In this document: piece by piece, positions 17,284-27,061 of the stretch
Position numbering within the stretch: position 1 is the stretch's first letter
Layout: every line of letters begins with the position of its first letter
Assembly: GCA_009781005.1 (NCBI GenBank)
Contig: WQYX01000002.1
Span: 62,001-126,000 of the forward strand
DNA length: 64,000 nt
From: Polyangiaceae bacterium
GTDB taxonomy: Bacteria; Myxococcota_A; Polyangia; Polyangiales; Polyangiaceae
Direction: 5' to 3'
Program-made: the position numbers and the translations under genes
The notes under the pieces: generated by a model
The model's database searches: none
What the model saw: the letters and a program-made list of their open reading frames with translations, nothing else
Told to the model about the DNA's origin: nothing

Positions 17284-18666
17284 TCATACCCTGCCCTGGA
17301 GGATCTCTCGCGCATGCTCGAGCAGTGCCTCCCGCTCGTTCAGAGATGGATCCACGGTGACGAGCTCGAGGAGCGCATCGAGGATCTGCCCGATGATGCG
17401 ACCCGGCGAAAGACCGAGTTCTTTCATGAGAACGTTGCCATCCACGGCGAGATCGCGCGTCGAGAGCGCCGCACCTTCGGCAAGTGTCTTATCAACGTGC
17501 GCCTTGAGCAGCGTGAGTGCCGCGAGATCGGCCTCTTTGAAGACGGTGCCTTTGCCGCGGAGATCCGCCTCGTTGAGCGCATAGAGATCGACGATGCGCT
17601 CTTTGCCAACGCGTCGGATCCATCGGCGCACGGCTGCATCCGACCACGCGTCGTAATGAAAGAGATGATGGCGCACGAGCGCAACAATTCGGTTGCATTC
17701 GTCGTTCGAAAAACGGAGGCGCGTGACAATCGGAAGTGCGATCTCGGCACCGAGCTTGTCGTGACCGTAAAACGTGAAGTCTTGCACCTTGTCGCTGTAT
17801 GCGCGCGTCCGCGGCTTGCCGACGTCGTGCAGGAGCGCAGCGACGCGAAGCACGGGATCACCCACGCATGCATCCATGCACGCCATGCCGTGGTTCCAAA
17901 CATCGAGCGAGTGATGCTTGTTTTGCTCGCAGCCAACACCCTCGAGGAGCTCGGGGCACGTAATCGCGAGGATGCCGCTTTTTCGCATGATCTCGAAAGC
18001 GCGCGACGGCCTGTTCGCCTTCATGGTTTTAACCCACTCTTCGCGCACGCGTTCCGCGCTGACTTTGCGGAATGTATCCAGCGTTGGCTCAATGGCAGCG
18101 AACGTCTCCGGATCGAGATCGAAATCGAGAGTGGCCGAAAAACGCGCTGCGCGCAGCACACGCAGTCCATCTTCGGAAAATCGATCGAAGGCAATGCCCA
18201 CGGCGCGCACCACCTGCTTGGCGAGATCGGCCTGACCGCCAAACGGATCGATGATCGCGCCGCTCGACGGATCGACAGCCATCGCGTTGATGGTGAAGTC
18301 ACGCCGCGACAGGTCCCGAGCGATGTCGTCGACGAAGTGCACGGCGTCAGGGCGGCGCCCGTCGGAGTACGTGCTCTCGCCGCGCAGCGTGGTGATTTCG
18401 TAGTGGTGTACGACGGCGTCCTTCGGATCGCGCACGGCGAGCGTGACGGTGCCGTGCTGGATCCCCGTTGGAATGGCGCGCGGGAAGATCGTCATCAGAT
18501 CTTTTGGCAATGCATCGGTGGCGACATCCCAATCCGCCACGGCCTTGCCAAGCAGCGAGTCGCGCACACATCCGCCAACAATCCACGCACGCTTGCCCGC
18601 ACCACGAAGCCGGTCGCAAATCGCGAACACGTTCGCGGGCACGAGTTGCAGGTTGAAGGACGTCAT
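17284..18666 (-). CDS. cca: CCA-adding enzyme / tRNA nucleotidyltransferase (class II) with HD domain
   Basis: 460 aa. It adds or repairs the 3' CCA of tRNA, or may act as a poly(A) polymerase paralogue. Head motifs: IVGGCVRDSLLG (GGxxRD), then ADWDVAT (DxD metal site), RRDFTINAMA, and the templating region DGLRVLRAARFSATLDF. The C-terminal part has an HD phosphohydrolase motif (VAALLHDVGKP). I set the start at ATG 18666 (MTSFNLQLVPANVF); the track extension to 19116 reads through element B1 and overlaps hsp33. The assignment to CCA-adding versus A-adding is not certain from sequence alone. Confidence 0.9.
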   Translation of the reverse strand: MTSFNLQLVPANVFAICDRLRGAGKRAWIVGGCVRDSLLGKAVADWDVATDALPKDLMTIFPRAIPTGIQHGTVTLAVRDPKDAVVHHYEITTLRGESTYSDGRRPDAVHFVDDIARDLSRRDFTINAMAVDPSSGAIIDPFGGQADLAKQVVRAVGIAFDRFSEDGLRVLRAARFSATLDFDLDPETFAAIEPTLDTFRKVSAERVREEWVKTMKANRPSRAFEIMRKSGILAITCPELLEGVGCEQNKHHSLDVWNHGMACMDACVGDPVLRVAALLHDVGKPRTRAYSDKVQDFTFYGHDKLGAEIALPIVTRLRFSNDECNRIVALVRHHLFHYDAWSDAAVRRWIRRVGKERIVDLYALNEADLRGKGTVFKEADLAALTLLKAHVDKTLAEGAALSTRDLAVDGNVLMKELGLSPGRIIGQILDALLELVTVDPSLNEREALLEHAREILQGRV

Positions 18667-18732
18667 GGGAGAGCCCACACTTTTTTCTGCATGACGGCTC
18701 GAGGTGTCAACAGCGTTTGAGTACCGCCGCTC

Positions 18733-18855
18733 GACCGCTTTCAAGTTGACGCGAGGTCGAGGCGGGGCCGAGGAGCGAACCGGAACAGCCTTGGTGGGCT
18801 TTGAGGACCGCACCGCAGGCCCCAACGATGAGATCGCGGCAAATCGAAAGCGGTC
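18733..18855. repeat. Palindromic element B1
   Basis: 123 bp. Arms are gaccgctttcaagttgacgcga and tcgcggcaaatcgaaagcggtc (19 of 22 positions pair). The interior is ggtcgaggcggggccgaggagcg...caccgcaggccccaacgatgaga. The right edge overlaps the TGA stop of hsp33 (minus strand), and the element fills most of the gap to the CCA enzyme start. Confidence 0.92.
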
Positions 18856-19714
18856 AATTCGAAGCGAGCAGACTCTCCAGTTGCTGTTGCGAAAACTCGT
18901 AAGACTTTTTGCAGTAGTCGCATTCGATCTCGAGCGGCTTTCCGCCTTCCATGAGCGACTCGATGTCGGCCTTTGGCAACGACGCAAGACTCGCGGCCAG
19001 GCGCTCCGCACTGCATTGGCAAGCGAAACGCACCTCTCTCTCGCCGACCTTCGTAGAAGGCATGCCGTAAAGCATCTCCTTGAGAAGCTCCTTGGGTGAG
19101 CCGGCGCCGCGGGCAAGCAATGGGACGATGTCCTCGAAGTCCTTGAGACGCTCGGTCATGATCGCGAGCGGCCCTTCGGCCACGTCGGGCAGGAGTTGCA
19201 CCATATAGCCGCCTGCGGCCGCAACTTGCCCATTCGAAAAATGCGCACCAATGGCAATCATCGTGAGCGTTTGCTCCGACTCCTGCATGTACGCCATGAA
19301 CGCGGACGACATGGCTTGCGAGCCTAGCGGCACGCTCACCACTCCTTGGTGGAGCGAGCCGTTGTGTAAAGTACGTGCAATCTGCAATAACCCGTGCCCG
19401 GCGAGGGAAAGCTCTTTGATGTTCGCCGGAAGCTGAATGAGCCCGCGCGCAGAGCCGTCCGGATGCGTGTCGGCGACCATGCGCGCACGCGGATTTTCGC
19501 GCTGGAGGATGGCTTGCAACCGATAATTGGGCGCCATGCTTTCTCGCACCAGAATGGCGCCGGTCAGCAAATCCGCGAATGTGCGCTGTAACTCGTTCGT
19601 CTCTGCGCGTTGGACGTCGAGCGCAGCGCGAACGGTGGCCGTCGTGTCAGCCACAATCACACGAAAAGCGCCGTCATCCGTCATGGCGCGGATCACGTTG
19701 TCTGCATGGAGCAC
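18854..19714 (-). CDS. hslO: Redox-regulated chaperone Hsp33
   Basis: About 286 aa cytoplasmic holdase switched on by oxidation. The C-terminal zinc switch is present: FACQC (CxC) and CDYC (CxxC) 33 or so residues later. N-terminal fold motifs include ETNELQRTFADLLTGAIL and GSLHQGVVSVPLGS. The track start at 19771 is a TTG inside the upstream gene; I prefer GTG 19714, which has gcgagg 5 nt upstream and leaves a 13-bp gap after the dehydratase-like gene. The TGA stop overlaps the edge of element B1. Its placement behind the Fe-S dehydratase-like genes suggests shared oxidative-stress or oxygen-sensitivity context. Confidence 0.93.
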   Translation of the reverse strand: MLHADNVIRAMTDDGAFRVIVADTTATVRAALDVQRAETNELQRTFADLLTGAILVRESMAPNYRLQAILQRENPRARMVADTHPDGSARGLIQLPANIKELSLAGHGLLQIARTLHNGSLHQGVVSVPLGSQAMSSAFMAYMQESEQTLTMIAIGAHFSNGQVAAAGGYMVQLLPDVAEGPLAIMTERLKDFEDIVPLLARGAGSPKELLKEMLYGMPSTKVGEREVRFACQCSAERLAASLASLPKADIESLMEGGKPLEIECDYCKKSYEFSQQQLESLLASN

Positions 19715-19727
19715 GGTTACCTCGCTT

Positions 19728-21590
19728 TCAAGAGACTTCGGACGCCTCGAACGATCTTTTGCCGGCGGCAACCTTCTTTTTCTGTGCTCGCATCTCGCGG
19801 TAAAGTGTCAGATCTTCTCTCATGCGCTCCGCCATCACCGGCGCCCGCTTTAGCACTGATCGAGAGAAATTCACGATAGCGTCCGGCGCTTTCTGCGCTG
19901 CTTTCGTGCTGCCTTCGACGAAACCGATCACGTGATCGCACAAGCGCTCCGTGCGCGACCTTCGAATGTACGGAGCGGCCGCAGCAACCATGTCCGCGGC
20001 GCTGCCCGCATAACGATGCCGTGCTTTGTAAAGCGGACTGCGCAGACGCGCATTCGATGCGAGCACCGCCGATACTTCTTCTTTCGTTACACGATGCTCG
20101 GCAAGCACGCCCTCGTACTCGGAAAGAGCAACCTGCTTGGCTTTGAAGAGATACATCTGGACGCGCGAATAAAAGTTCACGCGGCCATCACCGCTCGTTT
20201 CCACCGGGCAAAAGATCGTGCCCGGATATTTCTCGATAATTGCACTCTGAACCCCATCCGACACGCCGGAGCTCGGCATGCAACCAAAAGGTTTCACGCT
20301 GAGCGTCATATGCGCTTTCTTGTGAACGACGTTGGAGATGAGTTTACCAACCTCCATGTGCCCTTCGCCACCGCGCAAATCGGTGTTGTAGGAATCATGG
20401 CTCGTGCGCGCGATCTCATCCATGTTGGCCAGCGTGTAACCGTAAAGGCCCGCGGTGTGCGCGAACGTCTGGAACAGCACGCGCATGAGGAAGTCGCCGC
20501 CATAACTAATTGCAAACTTCTGGAAAACCGCAAAGGGTCCACTTTTGCCGAGGCCGCGAGCAGCCTCATCGAACGCGCGCAGATCCGCGCGTTCATGCGT
20601 GTCGTTTCGCATTTCCCAGAGCGTGTAAAGGAGCCACGCGGTCACGGGCTGAACATCACACTCCGCACCTTCCTGCTCGAGAAAGGACTGCAATTGGTAA
20701 TTGCCGTCGCCTTCGGTCGTCATGGCCCAAAATTCGCCAATGATGCTGACCTTCGGCTTTGCCACCGTTTTGTCGACTTCGACGGCCGCGAGGATTGATT
20801 TGCACCTCCAAAGCGCGACGAGAATATTCGTCCTTTTTTCGAGCGCCTCGTAAAGAATCTTTCGGGACTTTTCGAGCGCCTCGTTCGTCGCGCCCTTCAC
20901 CTTCTCGTACGGCCGAACGCGATAGCCATAGGCGTTGAGAACGTCACCAGCGATACCACCTTTGAAGAGCGCCCAGAAAAACGTCCCGTTCAATTCGAGG
21001 CCCGCGCCCTCACCCGTCGCTTGATGGAAGGCGCCCGTCTGCTCGAAGAGCAGGACACGAAAGCCGTCGAATCCCGCATCGCGAAGCGCTTTTCGATACT
21101 CCGTGACATACATGCCGAAACGGCACGGGCCGCATGCGCCAGCGGTCACGAAAACGAATTGGTCGATAATCTCTTTCGATGTCATTCCATGCTTGTCACG
21201 CAACGTGACGAGGTACCGAAGGAGATTGCCAACTGTGAAGTATGTCGGGTTGCACTGGCCACGATTGCCGAATTCTTTGCCAACCTGAAATGCGCCGCTG
21301 TCGGGGACGCCGAGCCACTGCGCCTTGTAGCCAATGCCCTTGAGCGCACCTTCAATGAGGGAATCCTGCATCCTCGTGAGGCCGCCGATGAGCATCGTCA
21401 CCCTCGAGCGCTCGGACCTCGTGAAGCCAAGTCCGACCATCTCCTCCGCCCAGTGCTCGGTTGCGACGTCGACACCAAGGCGCTGCTTTTCCTCCGCCTC
21501 GAACTTGGCGAGCTCAGCCTCCACATCGAAGAGCGGCTCCGCGAGGGGAAGCCTTCTTTTCTCACGATGCGGAGAGGTTTGATGGCTCAT
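19728..21590 (-). CDS. 2-hydroxyacyl-CoA dehydratase-subunit-like Fe-S protein (HgdB/DUF2229 relative)
   Basis: About 620 aa. ATG 21590 has gggaga 6 nt upstream and is 17 bp after the activase stop; the longer track start is shadow. Cys-bearing motifs NRGQCNPTYFTVGNLL, AGACGPCRFGMYVTEYRKAL and KPFGCMPSSGVSDGVQ match 2-hydroxyglutaryl-CoA dehydratase D-component-like and double-cubane cluster proteins. The classical dehydratases remove water from 2-hydroxyacyl-CoA after ATP-driven single-electron injection by the activase encoded upstream. No CoA-transferase or amino-acid fermentation gene is nearby, so the substrate here is unknown. Confidence 0.8.
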   Translation of the reverse strand: MSHQTSPHREKRRLPLAEPLFDVEAELAKFEAEEKQRLGVDVATEHWAEEMVGLGFTRSERSRVTMLIGGLTRMQDSLIEGALKGIGYKAQWLGVPDSGAFQVGKEFGNRGQCNPTYFTVGNLLRYLVTLRDKHGMTSKEIIDQFVFVTAGACGPCRFGMYVTEYRKALRDAGFDGFRVLLFEQTGAFHQATGEGAGLELNGTFFWALFKGGIAGDVLNAYGYRVRPYEKVKGATNEALEKSRKILYEALEKRTNILVALWRCKSILAAVEVDKTVAKPKVSIIGEFWAMTTEGDGNYQLQSFLEQEGAECDVQPVTAWLLYTLWEMRNDTHERADLRAFDEAARGLGKSGPFAVFQKFAISYGGDFLMRVLFQTFAHTAGLYGYTLANMDEIARTSHDSYNTDLRGGEGHMEVGKLISNVVHKKAHMTLSVKPFGCMPSSGVSDGVQSAIIEKYPGTIFCPVETSGDGRVNFYSRVQMYLFKAKQVALSEYEGVLAEHRVTKEEVSAVLASNARLRSPLYKARHRYAGSAADMVAAAAPYIRRSRTERLCDHVIGFVEGSTKAAQKAPDAIVNFSRSVLKRAPVMAERMREDLTLYREMRAQKKKVAAGKRSFEASEVS

Positions 21591-21607
21591 GAGCGATCTC
21601 CCGGGAA

Positions 21608-24600
21608 TCATTCGGCGGCGCTGCTCGACGCCGTGTCGAGCCGGACGATGCACCCATCCTTCGTCTTTTTTCCAAGCTTCACGATTCCCTTCTGATCGGG
21701 TTCGGGTGCACGAGCGCGCGGCGTGTACGCTCGGACTTTCTCGCGTACGACTTCGATCTCGGCAGCGAGATCCACGTCTTGCGTGCGGCGCTCGGCGAGT
21801 TGTTTTTGCCTGAGTTCGAGTAGCTCGAGGCGCTTGCTGTCAATGGCGTGCACGAGCTCATCGCGCTTGATACGTGCATCATGCAAGCGTTCTTCATGGA
21901 GCTTGAGTGCGTGCGCATACGTCTTCACACGTATCTTGATCGATCCGGCTGGCTTGTTTGCATCGATATCGTGAAGCGCCGCATATGGAGTTTTCGACGT
22001 TTCAACGATCGAATCGATGAGTCCGTACACGGGGGAGTCATGCCCGCACTTGAAGGACGAGAGATCGAGCACCACGACGTTGGGGTGATGCGCGGCGAAG
22101 ACGGCGGCCCAAACCTTCTGCGCGCTGTTGACCGAATAGTTCTCCGGCCACACGTGATTCAACCCGAGCGGCGTCTTCATCGTGCCGCTTGCAAGTTCCT
22201 CTTTGAAATAACGATCGAGGTACTCGCGCGCTCTCGGAATCGAGCGAACGCTGAGCACCGGATATCCGAGCACCTGGAACTCCTCCGGAATACCGTGATT
22301 CAGCCCCGGATCGGAATGGTAGGGACGCGACAGGAGAAGAATTGCGACGCGGTCTTCGGCTTCCACGGTCTCGAGAATGGCCCGGCCTTTGTCTTGCAGG
22401 TCATTTTCGAACATTGTAAGGGCCTTCCACGCCTCGCGGCAGGCATGATCATTTTCGTCTTCGGTGATTCGGAGGCGCGGTCCCCAGGTCGAGAAGAGAC
22501 GTTTGGCCAACAGATTCGGCTCGGCGAACGACACGGCAGGATCGACATATTCGATTCCGCGCTGCGCAAAAAAGTCGACTTCCTTCGTAAACGCCGCCTT
22601 CATGACGTTCGGCGCGCCGGCGACGATAGGACAGGTTGCGTCGTCCATCGTGTCGGAAACGAAATTCGTAATATGCGTGACGATCGGGAAGAAGATGTAA
22701 GCGAGCGGTTTTTTTTCGGTGTGCTCGTGGAAGAGGAGCTGATGGATATGCGCCTGCGCGACCTTCGACGGGTAACACGGGTCAACGGAGCCGTATTTTC
22801 CGCCTTCGGCCCACATCTCTTCGGTGGTCTCCTCGCTGAATACGATATTTTGCTTCGGCACGCCGAGCGCCTCGAAATAGGTCCGAAAGAAGGGGGCCGT
22901 TGAATACAAATTCAAAACGCGCGGAATGCCGATACGCGTTCGACGGCGAAATTCGGCAGCAGAGCTCGACGAACGCTCGAAGGGCCGCGTGATCTCGACC
23001 CGCCTCTGGCCAAAAATGCCCTTTCGAACTTCGATGTCCTTGACGAGCGAGCCCGCTGCGGGCTGAGGCACCGGCGCATAGAAATGCATGAAGGCGCGCT
23101 TGGCCTCGTAGTCGACCATGTTCGGGTATTGCTTCGCGATCTTCTTGCGTTCGGCGACGAGGCGGAGCATCGCCTCTTTGCTCTCCACCGTCCCCTTCTC
23201 GCAAGAAAAGCCGGCAATGTAGCGGCTTTCACGACCGTCCGGCGTTTTCGTGTCGATGAACGTTCGCTTGCATTCGTTCGGACAGAAATAACATACGGTT
23301 TCTTCGTTGGTCTTCGTCGTGTATTCGAGATGAATGGCCGCATCGACACCGATGAAACTCGTGCGTCCGCGGCGTTTGACCGCACGAAGGGTCTCCATCG
23401 CCGCGCCAATGGCGCCGGCTTCGCCCGTGTGCGGATGAACGAAGACCTCGGCGTTCGGGACGCGTTCTTTGATGTAATCGACCTGCGCTTTGACGGCCGC
23501 GAGATTGTATTGCGTGCCACCCTGCAAAACGAACTTCGTCCCGAGCGACGCGAGCCGCGGAATCTGAACGACGTATTGCCAGACGTTTTTGGGAAGCACC
23601 TGCGCGAGACCGGCAAGCATCTCCTCTTTCGAAAAACCTTCTTTCTGAAAGTTGACGCGATCGGTATCTAAAAAGACGGCGCATCCGTAGCTAAATTTCG
23701 GCGCGAGATCGGCCTTGAACGCGACGTCCGCAAATTCATGCACGGGAACGCCAAACGATTCTGCCGTAGCCTGAAGCAACATGCCATTTCCGGCCGAACA
23801 GCTATTCGAAAGACGGAAATTCGCGATGTCGCCATTCTTCATGAACAGGACCTTGATATCCTGCCCGCCGATGTCACATACGACGTCGATATCACCGAAA
23901 AAGTGCACGGCACTCATCATGTGGGCGACGGTCTCAACGATATTCACGTCGCTCTTCACGCACTCTTCGAGCACATCGGCGGCATAGCCTGTCGCGCCGA
24001 AACCCATGCATTCGAACGTTGCGCCCTGCTTTTCGATATAGCTCTTGAGCTGCGCAAGGAGCTCTTTCGCGTCTTGAATCGGGTTGCCCTTCGAAAGCTG
24101 ATAAGCCTTCGCGAGGATCTTGCCCGAATCGTAATCGACGACCACCGCCTTGCTCGAAGTCGAACCACCATCGAGTCCGATGACGCCCCGCACGTTCTGC
24201 CCGGGCTCGAACACCGCAGGTTCGAAATTCGGAATTCTGTAGAGCGCACGGAACTCTTCGAGCTCGATGTCCGTTTTCGATAGCGGAAGACCGGCGTTCT
24301 CGCCGAGGCGCGCCTTTCGGCCCGTCGTGATGTATTCACGAAGATTGCCGAGATCGTTGAGCCACCCAACCTGGGCCGGCTCGTGCATGCCATAAAGCAC
24401 CGCGCCGAATGCGGCATAATATTGTGCGTTCTCGGGGACGAAGACGATCTGCTCGATGGGTCTGTCCTTCGGCCACTCGTATCCACGTTCTCGCCAGACC
24501 TCCGGGATTCGAAGCCGCCAGCACTCCTGCAAAAAAGGCAAATACGTGTTGGGTCCGCCGAGAAGAAGCACACGCGCCTTGAGCGTGTTGCCGCGTGTCA

Positions 24601-25243
24601 GCACGCTGAGATTCTGCATCACGATGGCGTCGGCGAGCGAACAGAGCACCTCGCTCGATGGGATACCGCTCTTGATCAAGTTGACGATATCCGTCTCTGC
24701 GAACACACCGCACTTCGCAGCCACGTGATGAAGCTTCGAGGCGTCGAAGTGCAGCGCCGCAACGAGTTCCGGCGGTGCATTCACTTTGAGAAAACACTTG
24801 TCGATCGTGGCGCCCGTGCCGGACGCGCATTTGTCGTTCATGGACGCAATGGCAGTCTTGTCGCCCGTCGTCTCGTCCGTTTTGAACACGATGATTTTGG
24901 CGTCCTGTCCGCCAAGCTCGATCACGGAGCCGACGTCGGGATGCAGTTCCTCGACGGCCAGCGTCATCGCGTTGACCTCTTGAACGAACTTGCCTCCTGT
25001 TGGAGGCGCAAGCGGCGCCGACCCTGATCCAGTCAGGAAAATGCGCCATTTGTCCTTCGGGTGATCGGGAAAGGCAACCATGATCTCCTCGAGCAACTCG
25101 AGGACCTTTTCCGGCTGCTTGGTGTGATGACGCTGGTAGTCGCTCCAAAGGATCGCTTTGGTCGTCGGATCGACGACCGTCGCTTTGACGGTCGTACTGC
25201 CGACATCCATGCCAATCGCGAGAAAGCCGTTGCCGTTCACCAT
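21608..25243 (-). CDS. Giant acyl-CoA dehydratase activase: two BadF/HgdC ASKHA domains fused to a DUF2229 domain
   Basis: About 1211 aa. It starts at ATG 25243 (MVNGNGFLAIGMDVGSTT); a GTG at 25282 is possible. The first ASKHA ATPase domain (about 5-310) has MDVGSTTVKA and Fe-S ligands KCASGTGA and KCGVFAETDI. The second (about 350-620) has GLDGGSTSSKAVVVD, CDIGGQDIKV, CSAGNGML and YGCAVFLDTDRVNF. So each half carries two Cys, enough for two subunit-bridging 4Fe-4S clusters within one chain. A DUF2229 region follows with CYFCPNECKRTF, GFSCEKG and CYPSKVAQAHIHQLL. The end is a coiled coil (about 1140-1185). HgdC normally is a homodimer of 260-aa subunits. It is probably the ATP-driven reductase of the next gene. 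Confidence 0.85.
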   Translation of the reverse strand: MVNGNGFLAIGMDVGSTTVKATVVDPTTKAILWSDYQRHHTKQPEKVLELLEEIMVAFPDHPKDKWRIFLTGSGSAPLAPPTGGKFVQEVNAMTLAVEELHPDVGSVIELGGQDAKIIVFKTDETTGDKTAIASMNDKCASGTGATIDKCFLKVNAPPELVAALHFDASKLHHVAAKCGVFAETDIVNLIKSGIPSSEVLCSLADAIVMQNLSVLTRGNTLKARVLLLGGPNTYLPFLQECWRLRIPEVWRERGYEWPKDRPIEQIVFVPENAQYYAAFGAVLYGMHEPAQVGWLNDLGNLREYITTGRKARLGENAGLPLSKTDIELEEFRALYRIPNFEPAVFEPGQNVRGVIGLDGGSTSSKAVVVDYDSGKILAKAYQLSKGNPIQDAKELLAQLKSYIEKQGATFECMGFGATGYAADVLEECVKSDVNIVETVAHMMSAVHFFGDIDVVCDIGGQDIKVLFMKNGDIANFRLSNSCSAGNGMLLQATAESFGVPVHEFADVAFKADLAPKFSYGCAVFLDTDRVNFQKEGFSKEEMLAGLAQVLPKNVWQYVVQIPRLASLGTKFVLQGGTQYNLAAVKAQVDYIKERVPNAEVFVHPHTGEAGAIGAAMETLRAVKRRGRTSFIGVDAAIHLEYTTKTNEETVCYFCPNECKRTFIDTKTPDGRESRYIAGFSCEKGTVESKEAMLRLVAERKKIAKQYPNMVDYEAKRAFMHFYAPVPQPAAGSLVKDIEVRKGIFGQRRVEITRPFERSSSSAAEFRRRTRIGIPRVLNLYSTAPFFRTYFEALGVPKQNIVFSEETTEEMWAEGGKYGSVDPCYPSKVAQAHIHQLLFHEHTEKKPLAYIFFPIVTHITNFVSDTMDDATCPIVAGAPNVMKAAFTKEVDFFAQRGIEYVDPAVSFAEPNLLAKRLFSTWGPRLRITEDENDHACREAWKALTMFENDLQDKGRAILETVEAEDRVAILLLSRPYHSDPGLNHGIPEEFQVLGYPVLSVRSIPRAREYLDRYFKEELASGTMKTPLGLNHVWPENYSVNSAQKVWAAVFAAHHPNVVVLDLSSFKCGHDSPVYGLIDSIVETSKTPYAALHDIDANKPAGSIKIRVKTYAHALKLHEERLHDARIKRDELVHAIDSKRLELLELRQKQLAERRTQDVDLAAEIEVVREKVRAYTPRARAPEPDQKGIVKLGKKTKDGCIVRLDTASSSAAE

Positions 25244-25358
25244 GCCATCACCAGAGTTCACAAGGCTGGCAAGCGCGTACACTCACCCGCCGAAATCGCG
25301 CGAGAGGCACGACAATGCGTGACTGGCTCGCCAAACGCCGCGTCGGGACAGCCCGTAG

Positions 25359-25382
25359 GCTGAACTGACACGTCAGTTCAGC
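25359..25382. promoter_or_regulatory. Perfect palindromic operator-like site upstream of the activase gene
   Basis: gctgaactgac-ac-gtcagttcagc: 11-bp perfect arms around 2 nt, 116-139 bp upstream of the activase start. The size and TGAC...GTCA centre resemble TetR-family operators; a TetR gene lies 1.9 kb away at 27291. It could alternatively be the stem of an RNA hairpin. Confidence 0.5.
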
Positions 25383-25392
25383 ACAACACTAA

Positions 25393-25487
25393 GCCGCTTT
25401 CAAGTTGACGGGGGCTTCCCCGGCGGCGCGCGGATGGGGCCCCAACCGACCGCAGCGCGGGCCCCAACGATTTGCGGCGCGCAGCAG
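25393..25487. repeat. Degenerate palindromic element B4
   Basis: The left arm gccgctttcaagttgacg matches family B. The right core ccccaacgatttgcggcgcgcagcag matches families B and C, but no complementary outer right arm remains. It lies just downstream of the Pro-rich gene stop (25502). Confidence 0.7.
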
Positions 25488-25501
25488 TTTCCGGACGGGA
25501 A

Positions 25502-27061
25502 CTATCTCGAATACGGGTTCGGCGGCGGTGCGTGCGGATTTCCCGCGCGAGGCGGCGAAGTGGCCACGGGCCTCGGCGATCCGGTTTTCGGCTTCGGCGG
25601 CGGCAGCGCCAGATCCGCGGTGGACTCCGGAGGCGGATCCGGCGGGAGATCGAACGTTGGCACCGGCGAGAGCGCGAGATCGACCGAAGACGACGGCAGC
25701 GGCGCCGGCGGGAAGCCCTCCGGCACGTGCGCCTTTGGTTTCGTGTCCTCCGCGTTCACCACGATCACTGCGGCAGCCACTGCGAACACCACGCACACGC
25801 CGAGCAGCACGAGGACGACGCGCAGCGCGAGGCTCGGTCGCTGCCCCACGACGTTGCCGCGCACAGTTGGAGACTGCCGACGGATGGCATCCCCCGGCGC
25901 GTAGACCTCGTACGAGAGCGCCTTCCCAGGTTCCGCCTGCGGAGCCGACATTGCCGGCATAGGAGAACGCGGATCGACCGAGCGATGACTGGCGTTCAGT
26001 GCCGACGCCAACAGGGGCGAGGGCGTGAAAGACGCACCCGTTGCAACGGGTGCGCGGAAATCCGGGGTGGACGGGGCCTGCGAAGCGAAAGGCAACGTTG
26101 TAAGAGGCAACGTGGATTCCGACCACGCCGAGTCTTCAGCGCGAGGCGGAGCGGACTCCGCTCGACGCTCCTCCGCCGACAGCGCATGGAGAGATTGTGG
26201 GGGAGGCCGTGACGCGGGCGGCGGACCGATGATCGTCGGCGTGTACGAAGTATGGGTGACCGCGGATGGCGCGTACGACGGCGGCATGGGCCGCTCGGGA
26301 GCCCGAGCGATCAACGTTGGCGGTTCCGACGCCAGCGGCGACACAGGGTCTCCGAGGCCGATCGTGGTGGGCTCATACGACGGCCGCACGAGCCCTTCGG
26401 GCACCATGGCGATCACCGTTGGTTGATCCGACGGCGGAGGATCCGATTCCGACTCCGACAGCGCCGAATCTCCCAGGCCGATCGTGGTGGACTCGGGCGA
26501 AACAGGCACCGCAGGGGCCTTGACGATCATCGTTGGCGGTTCCGACGGCGGGGGCGGTTCCGACGGCGGGGGTTCCGACTCCGATCCCGGCGGCGCAGAA
26601 TCGGTGACGTTTGCCAACGGCCCCATCAACGGCAACGGCACGACGACAGCGGCGGGGGGTGCAGGTTGCGGTGTCACTCGCGGCGTGACGGGCGTGACCG
26701 GGGCTCGTTCGGAACCTGCCGGGGCTTTCGACGCAGGGGACGACTTTGCACCGATCGCCGACGGAAGCCCCGGGGCCTGCCTGGCGGGGGCCTGCCTGGC
26801 GGGAGCCGGCCTGTTGGTTGCGCCAGCACGGGGTACCATTGGCTTCGTGCTCGGCGCCGTAGCAAGGAGATCTTCGTTATTTTGTACCGCATCCGACGAA
26901 GTTTCGACGGGCGGCGTGACCGGAGCACGATGCGAAGCGGCACGCGGGGAAGACGTCGAACCGCCCGGGCGCGGTATGCGCGGCACTACCGGACGGGCCG
27001 CTCCTCCACCATTCGACGGGGCCGCCGAAGTTTGGGGGTTGACATTCGATTTTGCCGACAT
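25502..27061 (-). CDS. Proline-rich single-pass membrane protein, unknown function
   Basis: About 519 aa from ATG 27061 (MSAKSNVNPQTS); the track start at 27124 adds an unlikely N-terminus. The first 400 residues are low complexity and disordered, rich in Pro, Ala and Ser. They carry a recurring acidic/Pro unit with the core PTxI (EPPTMIVKAP, ESTTIGLGD, QPTVIAMVP, EPTTIGLGD, EPPTLIARAP). Near residue 430 there is one transmembrane helix (LALRVVLVLLGVCVVFAVAAAVIVV), then a periplasmic Pro-rich tail of 75 residues. The PTxI repeats could be phosphorylation or FHA-docking sites, as in myxobacterial kinase substrates, but that is speculation. The stop is 14 bp from element B4. Confidence 0.7.
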   Translation of the reverse strand: MSAKSNVNPQTSAAPSNGGGAARPVVPRIPRPGGSTSSPRAASHRAPVTPPVETSSDAVQNNEDLLATAPSTKPMVPRAGATNRPAPARQAPARQAPGLPSAIGAKSSPASKAPAGSERAPVTPVTPRVTPQPAPPAAVVVPLPLMGPLANVTDSAPPGSESEPPPSEPPPPSEPPTMIVKAPAVPVSPESTTIGLGDSALSESESDPPPSDQPTVIAMVPEGLVRPSYEPTTIGLGDPVSPLASEPPTLIARAPERPMPPSYAPSAVTHTSYTPTIIGPPPASRPPPQSLHALSAEERRAESAPPRAEDSAWSESTLPLTTLPFASQAPSTPDFRAPVATGASFTPSPLLASALNASHRSVDPRSPMPAMSAPQAEPGKALSYEVYAPGDAIRRQSPTVRGNVVGQRPSLALRVVLVLLGVCVVFAVAAAVIVVNAEDTKPKAHVPEGFPPAPLPSSSVDLALSPVPTFDLPPDPPPESTADLALPPPKPKTGSPRPVATSPPRAGNPHAPPPNPYSR

